Source: Bacteroides propionicigenes
GTDB lineage: Bacteria > Bacteroidota > Bacteroidia > Bacteroidales > Bacteroidaceae
DNA: 64,000 nt
Direction of reading: 5' to 3'
Assembly (NCBI RefSeq): GCF_018390535.1
Contig: NZ_JAHBBW010000011.1
Span: forward strand, 62,001 to 126,000
Below the pieces are notes generated by a model. It made no database searches, was not told the origin of the DNA, and saw nothing but the letters and a program-made list of their open reading frames with translations. How positions within the stretch are numbered: the stretch's first letter is position 1; each line of letters begins with the position of its first letter. Made by a program: the position numbers and the translations under genes. Shown one piece after another: positions 10,100 through 17,683 of this stretch.

Positions 10100-11443
10100 C
10101 TATTCATCACGCAAAGCCTCGGTAGGCGGTATGCGACTGATATTGCGGGCAGGAATAAAAATGCCTACAAGCACCACCGCCAAGAGTATCAGCAGAATGA
10201 TGAGCGACACGATGCAGAAATGTTGTGCAAAGTTACTCACCCAATACGTTTCCAGCGGTTCCACTCCTTTCTGGTTGAAGTTGGAAGCCCATGCGGTCAC
10301 AGCGGAGTTTCCCCAACCAAGTCCGTTGTAGAGTCCTTCTTTCAGGGCATATTGTAAGTAGAGCACAAAGCCCGCCAACGAAGCAAGCAACGTGAGCACT
10401 GCCCCCTCACCCAACAACAAACGAACGATACGCCCCGGCGTAGCGCCAAAAGCCAACATCACCCCTACTTCCTCGCGACGGGTACGCGTCTGTAACCAGA
10501 ATGTGCCAATGACTCCCAGGCAAAGATTGACGAGAAAGAAAAGCGCCATGGCCAAGTTGCGACGATAGACGGGAGTTGAACTGCCCGCTTCCCGTTCGGT
10601 GATAAGGTCATCGTACGAACGGGCACTGCGGGCAAAGAGGTTGCCCTGCCGCAACTCCTTCAGCATCCACGGGCGGAAGTCATGCAAGAAGCGTTTCATG
10701 CTGACCCCCTCTTTTATGCGTATCAAAATTTGTGCATATTGCGGAATATCGTTCGCGTCAACGTTGAGCGTGGGAAAAAACGCTACTGCCATAGGCCGCC
10801 AATCACTGTAAGACTTGAAAGTTTCCACGATACCAATGACAGGCTGGTAGACCGTATCTCCCCGACTGGTACTCTCACAACGCTCTCCCTGCACGTCTCT
10901 TCGTCCGAAGATGTCATAAGCTGCATTTTCCGTCAATACAAGGTCATTCTTGGCATAATCATAATCGGACAGTTGTTCGGGCGTGCGTCCCATTCCCGAA
11001 CGGAAACCATAAGTTTCAAAAAACTGCGTATGCGGCAGAAACTGCATCCACATCACCTGATGAGACACCGTATCACCCTCGGCGGTAAGATAAGCACTTC
11101 CGCTTCCACTCGAATTAGGATAGCAGAACCCCAGCAACGGCGTAGCCAATTCTACCCCTTCAAAGTTCTTTGCAAGGCGCACCAGCTGATAGTATCCGTC
11201 CACCAAACGGGCCGAATCCTGCGCTCCGGCGTCATATCCCGGAGCATTAGGCTGCAAAGCACCCAGCGAAACGATGCAAAGGCGGTCGGAATCATAACCT
11301 ATGGGTATACTACGGTCGTGCATCAGTACAATAACAGGGTCCAGTATCACCCAACTGATGACACTCACCAGTACCAGTTCCGCCAACAGCCAACCATTGC
11401 GTCGGCGACGCGCCCATAGGTTTCTCAATATCAGTTTCAACAT
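10100..11443 (-). CDS. FtsX-family ABC permease, type A, pair 4 (most diverged)
   Basis: 447 residues, the longest type A permease. An N-terminal helix (LLAELVLVSVISWVILDPVI, about 19-38) precedes the periplasmic domain. The FtsX motif GTFWLQTRTRREEVGVMLAF departs from FWFRTQQRR of the others, and the protein ends PTEALRDE. It lies between the adaptor-proximal type B permease and the ATPase. Together with 11481-12800 it is probably the founding pair, since adaptor, pair and ATPase alone would make a normal MacAB-like exporter. Confidence 0.88.
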   Translation of the reverse strand: MLKLILRNLWARRRRNGWLLAELVLVSVISWVILDPVIVLMHDRSIPIGYDSDRLCIVSLGALQPNAPGYDAGAQDSARLVDGYYQLVRLAKNFEGVELATPLLGFCYPNSSGSGSAYLTAEGDTVSHQVMWMQFLPHTQFFETYGFRSGMGRTPEQLSDYDYAKNDLVLTENAAYDIFGRRDVQGERCESTSRGDTVYQPVIGIVETFKSYSDWRPMAVAFFPTLNVDANDIPQYAQILIRIKEGVSMKRFLHDFRPWMLKELRQGNLFARSARSYDDLITEREAGSSTPVYRRNLAMALFFLVNLCLGVIGTFWLQTRTRREEVGVMLAFGATPGRIVRLLLGEGAVLTLLASLAGFVLYLQYALKEGLYNGLGWGNSAVTAWASNFNQKGVEPLETYWVSNFAQHFCIVSLIILLILLAVVLVGIFIPARNISRIPPTEALRDE

Positions 11444-11480
11444 ATTTTTTTGCTTTTCAAGGTCTACTTATGTTCTTTTC

Positions 11481-12800
11481 TCACCGTTTTTCGTTCAATG
11501 CGTTTATGATAGGCTTGCGCAACGAATGCCAGGCAGGTACAAGGGCGGACAGAGTATTGAGTACAATACAGAGTAACAACACAGCCACGAATACCAACGG
11601 AGCAAACAACATCTCGCCCGAAACCGTAATGTCCACTCCCTGCGGCACACTGTCCGGCCACTTGTCGAATACGTTAAACACCCATTCACGCATTGTATAC
11701 ATTATTACCCATGCCAGCACCAGTCCTAAAATGCCGCCCGCCAACGTCAGCAGCAGGTTTTCCCACATCACCTGCGAGAGCAATGCCCTGCGCCCCGCAC
11801 CGAACGACTTGCGCACTCCCATTTCCGCCAAGCGGTTCTCCATGCGGCTCGCTATCATTCCACTCAGGTTGAGGGCAGGAACCAGAAGTAAGACAAGCAA
11901 CACCAGTAGGAAGTAGCGCACCGTGGCCCACACATCAAATTCCTTGCCTACGAAAGAATGGAAGATGCTGACGAGATGCGACACCGGCTGTTCCCAAAAC
12001 TCCACCTTCCACTCATCGGGGTGCATCAAGTTCTCCTTGCGGACAATATCTTTGACTTCCGCTTTCAAGGCATCCGCTTGTTCATTGTCTTTCACCAGAA
12101 AAGTCACAGAGTACGCTCCCAGATAATCCATGCCATATTTCGGTTCCCGATAATCCGCCTCCACACTATAAGGCAAGTAGACTTGCGCATATGAGCGTTG
12201 CATCAAGTAGCTGGCAGCATCCACCACGCCACAGATACGATAATCGGTATAGTTTAACCGGAACGAACGTCCTACCACCCCTTTTGAGACACCGAACAGG
12301 CGACGAGAAAGTTCGTCGGTGATAACCGCCGTACAAATACCGCCCGCCAAGTCGGATGCCGTAAACGGTTTTCCTTCGAGAAAGCGGAACGGATAAATAC
12401 GGAAAAATGCGGGGTCAGTGAGCTTTGTCTTTACGGAGAAATCGCCACTGCGATCGGCAGGCTGTATATAGCTGTCGCTGAACGTTCCGCTATTCAGTTG
12501 CGCCGATACACAGAGTGCGTTGCGGGTAGGATAAAACCAGTCTTGCAAAGCCTTGTAGGACACCGCCCACTGATAGACTGACTTGTTACCTTCCGGTCCT
12601 TGTTCTATTCGGCAATTCGTCAGGTAAAGCGTGTTCAAGCGGTTCACCTCCGGGTAAACGGGAGCTATCTTGACGTAATAGGCTATCGCCATAACCATTG
12701 TCATGGCAATGGCAAGCCCTGTGCCGGCGATGTAGAGCGTACTGAACAATTTGTTCTGTTTCAGCAATGCCCATGCCTGTTTCAGATAGAGATGTATCAT
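11481..12800 (-). CDS. FtsX-family ABC permease, type B, pair 4
   Basis: 439 residues; N-terminal helix at about 19-41 (FSTLYIAGTGLAIAMTMVMA), periplasmic domain, then PALNLSGMIASRMENRLAEM, GVRKSFGAG and three helices, ending NALNEKR. Its ATG overlaps the stop codon of the adaptor gene in an ATGA arrangement (12797-12800), the mark of translational coupling. That makes it the likeliest direct partner of the adaptor. Confidence 0.9.
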   Translation of the reverse strand: MIHLYLKQAWALLKQNKLFSTLYIAGTGLAIAMTMVMAIAYYVKIAPVYPEVNRLNTLYLTNCRIEQGPEGNKSVYQWAVSYKALQDWFYPTRNALCVSAQLNSGTFSDSYIQPADRSGDFSVKTKLTDPAFFRIYPFRFLEGKPFTASDLAGGICTAVITDELSRRLFGVSKGVVGRSFRLNYTDYRICGVVDAASYLMQRSYAQVYLPYSVEADYREPKYGMDYLGAYSVTFLVKDNEQADALKAEVKDIVRKENLMHPDEWKVEFWEQPVSHLVSIFHSFVGKEFDVWATVRYFLLVLLVLLLVPALNLSGMIASRMENRLAEMGVRKSFGAGRRALLSQVMWENLLLTLAGGILGLVLAWVIMYTMREWVFNVFDKWPDSVPQGVDITVSGEMLFAPLVFVAVLLLCIVLNTLSALVPAWHSLRKPIINALNEKR

Positions 12801-14044
12801 TTCAGTTTCAGTTTGTTCTTATTCTTATACTGGCTCATGTCGCTCACCACCACTTCATCGCCCGGTTGCAAGCCGCCAACTACTTCCACAAACTCAAAGT
12901 TGGAATCGCCCAACTGTACTTTGCGTTTCACAATCTCCTTGTCGGAATTGCGGACAAACAATTCATACTCCCCGCGTCCCACATAGTAAGAAGCGTTGGC
13001 TATGCGCATCACATCCTCTTTCACGGCGTTCATTACATATACATCCGTCTTCAAACCTGAGCGGAGACGGCGGTTGTTATCCTCATTCAACTGTACGGTA
13101 AAGGAGATAACGCCGTTCTTGGACAACGGAGTGACGCTGCTTACCGACCCTTCCAACTTTTCATTACCAACCTTCACAACAGCCTTGCCGCCGGCAGATA
13201 CGCGGTCGCCGTATGTATCGGCTATCTCTCCCTCTACCTTGAAGTGGCTCAAATCGGAGATAACGGCAATCTGCGAGCCCTCCGCCACCTGTGCGCCAAT
13301 CTGATTATTGATGTAAGTAAGGATTGCCTTGCGGGGCGAACGTACTTGCGCATCGTCCAGCGTACGCTTGGTTTCGGCAAGCGTCTTGCGGAAGATGCTG
13401 AACTCCAGTTCCTGCACTTGGTATTCGGCATTCAGTACCTCTTTTTCGTTGGCATATTGCTGTTTCAGCTGTTCGTATTCCAACTCGGCTACATTGTAGC
13501 TCAACTCTGCCTGACGCACTTTGTCCGTAGTGCCGGAACCGAGGCTGTCGAGATATTGCTCATTGCGCAACTCCACCTTTTTGCGGTTCAGCTGCATGGC
13601 AGAGACTTTTACTTTCATCTGCAAGTCATTCAGTTTGGTCATATTCTCCAGCTTGAGCTGTTTCAGCTTATAGCTGCGCATCTGTTCCTCGTCCAACTTC
13701 TGTTTATAATCGGTTTCGGCGCTCTGCAAGTCCAGCTTCAAGATAGGCGTGCCTATATCCACGCTGTCGCCACCTTTCTTATATACTTCCAGAATACGGG
13801 TATTGATAGGCGAATTGATAATCTCTTCAAAGGCGGGAACCACCTTGCCGGAAGCGCTTACACTGACCTCAATCGTGCCCCGGCTTACCTGAGAAAACAC
13901 AAGGTCTTTTTCTCTCACTCCGGTACGCATCAACGAGATGAGTACACTGATAACGATGATGCCCGCAGCACCCATACCGCCATAACGAATGATTTTCTTG
14001 TTACGTTCTTTGTTACGAACTTCTTTCGGAATCTCTCTATCCAT
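12797..14044 (-). CDS. Periplasmic adaptor (membrane fusion) protein, MacA/HlyD-like
   Basis: 415 residues. A short cytoplasmic start (MDREIPKEVRNKERNKK) and one membrane anchor (about 24-42, GMGAAGIIVISVLISLM) precede a barrel-sandwich half (ISASGKVVP-like VSASGKVVPAFEE). A long alpha-helical hairpin rich in K, E, L and Q (about 110-225) follows, and then the second half-lipoyl (GAQVAEGSQIAVISDLSHF) and beta-barrel domains. Such adaptors link an inner-membrane ABC permease to an outer-membrane TolC channel; no TolC gene is in the operon part seen. It is the first gene of the operon. Confidence 0.92.
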   Translation of the reverse strand: MDREIPKEVRNKERNKKIIRYGGMGAAGIIVISVLISLMRTGVREKDLVFSQVSRGTIEVSVSASGKVVPAFEEIINSPINTRILEVYKKGGDSVDIGTPILKLDLQSAETDYKQKLDEEQMRSYKLKQLKLENMTKLNDLQMKVKVSAMQLNRKKVELRNEQYLDSLGSGTTDKVRQAELSYNVAELEYEQLKQQYANEKEVLNAEYQVQELEFSIFRKTLAETKRTLDDAQVRSPRKAILTYINNQIGAQVAEGSQIAVISDLSHFKVEGEIADTYGDRVSAGGKAVVKVGNEKLEGSVSSVTPLSKNGVISFTVQLNEDNNRRLRSGLKTDVYVMNAVKEDVMRIANASYYVGRGEYELFVRNSDKEIVKRKVQLGDSNFEFVEVVGGLQPGDEVVVSDMSQYKNKNKLKLK

Positions 14045-14185
14045 ATTTTTCTGTCTTTATTTACTGTTTTATGTTGCCGCCGTCCTGTTGCATAAACGGA
14101 CAGCCCGTTATTCTTCGTCCTTACACTTGCGAAATCCGTGCCAAAGATGTAAATCATTGAAAACAAGCGTTAAGGCAAAAAAGAA

Positions 14186-14209
14186 GAGTGTCCGTTTTCG
14201 GACACTCTG
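14186..14209 (-). terminator. Rho-independent terminator of the glucosaminidase gene
   Basis: A perfect 10-bp stem (AGAGTGTCCG / CGGACACTCT) closes a 4-base loop. Read on the minus strand it is followed by TCTTTTTTG, a U-rich tail. It lies downstream of the gene ending at 14359 and upstream of the adaptor operon starting at 14044, so it insulates the two. Confidence 0.8.
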
Positions 14210-14250
14210 TACATTTTCGGATAGCGGAACGGTACAAAAAACACTATCAA

Positions 14251-14359
14251 CGTTTGGTACAAGGAATACCAACGCTTGGTACAAGGAATACCAATGTTGG
14301 GTACAAGGAATACCAATGCTTGGTACGGCGTGTACCAAACGTTGGTACGCGACGTACCC
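14251..14359. repeat. Tandem array of five 22-bp dyad units (TTGGTA...TACCAA)
   Basis: Five units start at about 14251, 14273, 14295, 14317 and 14339. Each has the form TTGGTA-7 bases-TACCAA; the first three share GGTACAAGGAATACC. Unit 4 (TTGGTACGGCGTGTACCAA) and unit 5 (TTGGTAC...GTACC) have changed inner bases but keep the symmetry. The spacing makes half-sites alternate regularly. The array touches the stop codon of the gene at 14359-15279 and is about 200 bases upstream of the exporter operon. A multi-site operator is one reading, a selfish or slippage-prone repeat another. Confidence 0.75.
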
Positions 14360-15279
14360 TACCGCAAACGCAGCCTGTCTCCCACTTCCGGCACGTATTC
14401 CGCATCCTTGCGATTCATCTTATACAGATTCTTCAAGCGAATGCCGTACTTCTGTGAAATGGAGTGCATGGAATCTCCGTCCTTTACAATATAAACGGTA
14501 TAAGGCTTGGCGGCTTTCTTTCGCTTGCCTTTCAGATAGATAATATCACCTGCTTCTAAAGTATAGTCTTTATGCAGGTCGTTATACTTCACCAGTTTCC
14601 GCCAGCTAATGTCGAACTCCTTGCCCAAGAATTGGAAGGTATCACCGTCACGAGCCACGACATAAGCAATGTCATTGGCTATATATACCTGATGCGGATT
14701 GGCAAGCCAGGGTTTCTTCTTCAATTCTTTCTCCCAATTGCGGGCTTCACGCTTGCTCATACCGCGGCTGTCATACTTATACAGGTCGTAATCCTCGATA
14801 ATGGTTATCAAGCGGTTGGCGTAAGAGGGGTCTGTGGCATAGCCCGCTTTTTTCAGGCCGCGTGCCCAGCCTTTGTAATCGGTAATCTTCAACTTAAACA
14901 GGAAAGCATAGCGGGCGCCGCGTTTCAAGAAGAGCGAGTGGTCTTCGTAAGAATCCTTCGGATTGCGATAGGCACGGAAACATTCGTTACGGGCATCATC
15001 ATCATGCCTCACACTGCGCCCGCGCCAATTACTTCCGCACTTTATGCCGAAGTGATTATTACTTTTACGCGCCAGTGTGCTTTGCCCTGCGCCACTCTCC
15101 AGCAATCCCTGTGCCAGCGTAATACTGGCAGGTATCTTGTGCTCCTGCATCTGCTCTACGGCAAGAGGGGCATATTGTTTGATATATTCATTGTAGCGGG
15201 AATTTCTGCGCTGCGCCTGCACAGCTACAGAAAGGAGGAGAAGTGCTATAATAGCAGCCAGTCTGAAAATAGGTTTCAT
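14359..15279 (-). CDS. Secreted glucosaminidase with LysM domain(s)
   Basis: 306 residues. A signal peptide (MKPIFRLAAIIALLLLSVAVQAQ) is followed by a glucosaminidase domain of the FlgJ/LytG kind: IPASITLAQGLLESGAGQST, KSNNHFGIKC, and the YATDPSYANRLI stretch (about residues 45-180). The glutamate in LLESGAG is the expected catalytic acid. The C-terminal third holds one weak and one clear LysM peptidoglycan-binding repeat (VYIVKDGDSMHSISQKYGIR, then LKNLYKMN). It should cleave the glycan backbone of peptidoglycan in the periplasm. It is a single gene with its own terminator. Confidence 0.92.
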   Translation of the reverse strand: MKPIFRLAAIIALLLLSVAVQAQRRNSRYNEYIKQYAPLAVEQMQEHKIPASITLAQGLLESGAGQSTLARKSNNHFGIKCGSNWRGRSVRHDDDARNECFRAYRNPKDSYEDHSLFLKRGARYAFLFKLKITDYKGWARGLKKAGYATDPSYANRLITIIEDYDLYKYDSRGMSKREARNWEKELKKKPWLANPHQVYIANDIAYVVARDGDTFQFLGKEFDISWRKLVKYNDLHKDYTLEAGDIIYLKGKRKKAAKPYTVYIVKDGDSMHSISQKYGIRLKNLYKMNRKDAEYVPEVGDRLRLR

Positions 15280-15319
15280 GCTTCAAATGTTGAATTTGAC
15301 ACAAAAGTCTGCAAAAGAA

Positions 15320-15349
15320 TTGAAAAAACCAATCTCTTTCCTATCTTTG
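15320..15349 (+). promoter_or_regulatory. Promoter of cdd (TTG-N19-TATCTTTG)
   Basis: TTG at 15320-15322 is followed after 19 bases by TATCTTTG at 15342-15349, a full match to the Bacteroidales -7 consensus and close to the -33 one. The ATG follows 30 bases later. The same spacing and -7 box recur inside the CRISPR repeats of this window. Confidence 0.65.
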
Positions 15350-15378
15350 TAACATTAATTACAATAAACTATTACTCT

Positions 15379-15861
15379 ATGAAGGACCTGAACATACAAA
15401 TCGCTATCAAGATATACGACTACGAAGAATTGAACGCCGCAGACCGCGAGCTGATGGATGCCGCCCGTCAGGCAACTTATCGCAGCTATGCCCCCTACTC
15501 GCACTTCTCGGTAGGCGCAGCCGCCCGACTGGCAAACCACACAATTGTTACAGGCACCAATCAGGAGAATGCAGCCTATCCGTCGGGGCTTTGTGCGGAA
15601 CGCACCACCTTGTTCTATGCCAACTCCCAATATCCCGACCAAGCGGTAGAAACGCTTGCCATAGCCGCCCGCAACGAACACGGGGAGTTTTTGGAAGAAC
15701 CGATTCCGCCGTGCGGCGCCTGCCGGCAGGTGATGCTCGAAACGGAAAAACGCTTCAAATGCCCCATGCGCATCTTGCTGTTCGGCGAAAAAGGCATTTA
15801 TGAACTGAAGAATGTAGGCGCATTGCTGCCGCTTTCATTCGACGCGTCTTCCATGCAGTAA
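15379..15861 (+). CDS. cdd: Cytidine deaminase
   Basis: 160 residues, within the normal range for the homotetrameric zinc cytidine deaminase of pyrimidine salvage (cytidine to uridine plus ammonia). The zinc/catalytic motifs are CAER at 72-75 (C72 ligand, E74 proton shuttle) and PPCGACRQ with C112 and C115. The nucleoside-binding stretch SYAPYSHFSVGAA is near 36-48. The ATG at 15379 gives the usual start; the longer upstream frame runs through the promoter and is not coding. It stands alone, divergent from the glucosaminidase gene. Confidence 0.95.
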   Translation: MKDLNIQIAIKIYDYEELNAADRELMDAARQATYRSYAPYSHFSVGAAARLANHTIVTGTNQENAAYPSGLCAERTTLFYANSQYPDQAVETLAIAARNEHGEFLEEPIPPCGACRQVMLETEKRFKCPMRILLFGEKGIYELKNVGALLPLSFDASSMQ

Positions 15862-15947
15862 GATGTCAGGAAAGCTAAAATCGCCCGTATCTGTAGAATA
15901 TATATAAAAAACTGTAATCCGTATACAAAACTTAAACATGAACTTCG

Positions 15948-15955
15948 TATTTTTG
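15948..15955 (+). promoter_or_regulatory. Candidate -7 box (TATTTTTG)
   Basis: TATTTTTG lies 28 bases before the ATG at 15984 and fits TAnnTTTG. No convincing -33 box is visible. It would drive the iron-sulfur/reductase/TonB receptor group. Confidence 0.5.
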
Positions 15956-15983
15956 CAGCAATAAAACACTAACTACGAATTTT

Positions 15984-17498
15984 ATGTTACGTACTATCAG
16001 ACTGACACTTGCAATTGTTTTCTTTGCATTCATCACTCTCCTGTTCCTCGATTTTAGCGGGACACTGCACAGCTGGATGGGCTGGATGGCAAAAATACAA
16101 TTCCTCCCCGCACTGCTCGCACTGAATGTGGGCGTGGTAGTGCTGCTTGTTGCATTGACCCTATTGTTCGGACGCGTCTATTGCTCCGTTATCTGTCCGC
16201 TCGGTGTGTTTCAGGATGTCATTTCCCGATTTGCAGGCAAACGGAAGAAAAACCGTTTCCGTTACTCTCCTGCGCTGAAATGGCTGCGTTATGGAATGTT
16301 GGCATTGTTTGCCGTTGCGCTTGTTGCAGGCATACGCTTCCATGCAGTAGCCTCATTGCTCGAACCGTACAGCTCGTATGGCCGTATCGCTTCCAATCTT
16401 TTTGCCCCCGTCTATCAGTGGGGCAATAATCTTCTGGCATATTGGGCGGAACGGGCAGACAGTTACGCTTTCTATGAAACAGAAGTATGGATGAAAAGCC
16501 TGTCCACCTTCATCATAGCGGTCATTACTTTGGTTGTGCTCGCAGTATTGGCATGGCGAAGCGGACGTACCTATTGCAACACGATTTGTCCGGTGGGCAC
16601 TGTGCTGGGATTCCTGTCCAAGTATTCCCTTTTCAAACCTGTTATAGACACTACAAAATGTAACGGTTGCGGACTTTGCGCACGCAACTGCAAAGCATCG
16701 TGCATCAACTCCAAAGCCCACGAAATTGATTACAGCCGGTGCGTGGCGTGTATGGATTGCCTTGATAAATGCAAGCAGGGGGCTATCACTTATACCCGCC
16801 GGCATAAATCAAATGCAGCAAAGGCATCCGCCCAAACTCAGGAGAAGACAAGTACTCCAGATTCAATTGATGATACCCGGCGTGCCTTTCTCTCTGCAAC
16901 GGCAGTGTTGGCTACAACAGCCGCTTTAAAGGCACAAGAGAAGAATGTGGACGGTGGACTGGCAGTTATCGAGGAGAAGAAAATTCCTGCACGTGCCACT
17001 GCCATTATCCCGCCGGGGGCGTTGAGCGCACGCAATTTTGCACAACACTGTACGGCTTGCCAGCTTTGCGTATCGGTATGTCCAAACCAAGTGCTGCGCC
17101 CCTCTTCCGACTTCATGAAACTGATGCAGCCGGAAATGTCCTACGAGCGCGGTTACTGCCGTCCCGAATGCACCAAATGCTCGGAAGTATGTCCGGCAGG
17201 AGCTATCCGTCCTATTACCAAAGCTGATAAATCTGCCATCCAGATAGGCCACGCCGTATGGATAAAGGAAAATTGCATCTGCATCACCGATGATGTGGAA
17301 TGCGGCAACTGTGCCCGTCATTGCCCGGTCAGCGCCATACAAATGGTAGCATCGGACCCGGAAAGTCAGGAATCCATAAAAATACCCGTTGTCAACACCG
17401 AACGGTGCATCGGTTGCGGCGCATGCGAGAACCTTTGCCCGTCACGTCCGTTCAGCGCAATTTATGTGGAAGGACATATGATGCACAGGACAGTGTAA
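15984..17498 (+). CDS. Fused NapH/NapG-like membrane 4Fe-4S protein
   Basis: 504 residues. Residues 1-210 hold about five membrane helices with two CxxxCP motifs (CSVICPLG, CNTICPVG) as in NapH/MauN. At 226-265 is a two-cluster ferredoxin (CNGCGLCARNCKASC, CVACMDCLDKC). At 298-318 comes an internal twin-arginine-like segment, TRRAFLSATAVLATTAALKA. The remainder is a NapG-like four-cluster ferredoxin (CTACQLCVSVCP, CTKCSEVCP, CGNCARHCP, CIGCGACENLCP). Known NapG is a separate Tat-exported protein; here it seems fused behind NapH so that the C-terminal half would lie in the periplasm. It likely passes electrons across the membrane to a periplasmic reductase, perhaps the aldo/keto reductase next door. 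Confidence 0.85.
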   Translation: MLRTIRLTLAIVFFAFITLLFLDFSGTLHSWMGWMAKIQFLPALLALNVGVVVLLVALTLLFGRVYCSVICPLGVFQDVISRFAGKRKKNRFRYSPALKWLRYGMLALFAVALVAGIRFHAVASLLEPYSSYGRIASNLFAPVYQWGNNLLAYWAERADSYAFYETEVWMKSLSTFIIAVITLVVLAVLAWRSGRTYCNTICPVGTVLGFLSKYSLFKPVIDTTKCNGCGLCARNCKASCINSKAHEIDYSRCVACMDCLDKCKQGAITYTRRHKSNAAKASAQTQEKTSTPDSIDDTRRAFLSATAVLATTAALKAQEKNVDGGLAVIEEKKIPARATAIIPPGALSARNFAQHCTACQLCVSVCPNQVLRPSSDFMKLMQPEMSYERGYCRPECTKCSEVCPAGAIRPITKADKSAIQIGHAVWIKENCICITDDVECGNCARHCPVSAIQMVASDPESQESIKIPVVNTERCIGCGACENLCPSRPFSAIYVEGHMMHRTV

Positions 17499-17569
17499 GG
17501 ATAAGATAACAAAAGAGAATGACTACGAATTATATAAATAAACGACTGAATTAATTAATATCATTGGGT

Positions 17570-17655
17570 ATCTGTCATTCAGAGCGTAGCGAAGAATCTA
17601 CTCTCTGTGTATACATCAAGAGAGTAGATTCTTCGCTACGCTCTGAATGACAGAT
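17570..17655. repeat. 37-bp perfect inverted repeat with 12-base loop
   Basis: Left arm 17570-17606 and right arm 17619-17655 are exact reverse complements (for example GCGTAGCGAAGAATCT against AGATTCTTCGCTACGC). It fills the gap between the iron-sulfur gene and the reductase gene. There is no T-run, so it is not a simple terminator. The TCATTC...GCGTAGCGAAGAATC core resembles dispersed intergenic palindromes of Bacteroidetes genomes; whether this copy belongs to a family cannot be checked here. Confidence 0.85.
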
Positions 17656-17683
17656 GGTACCGAGAAACTAAATACGGGGACTT

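Noticed and set aside
13244-14095. 283-codon open frame opposite the adaptor gene
   Set aside because: The adaptor on the other strand has anchor, coiled-coil hairpin and lipoyl parts. The shadow is the reverse of that sequence.
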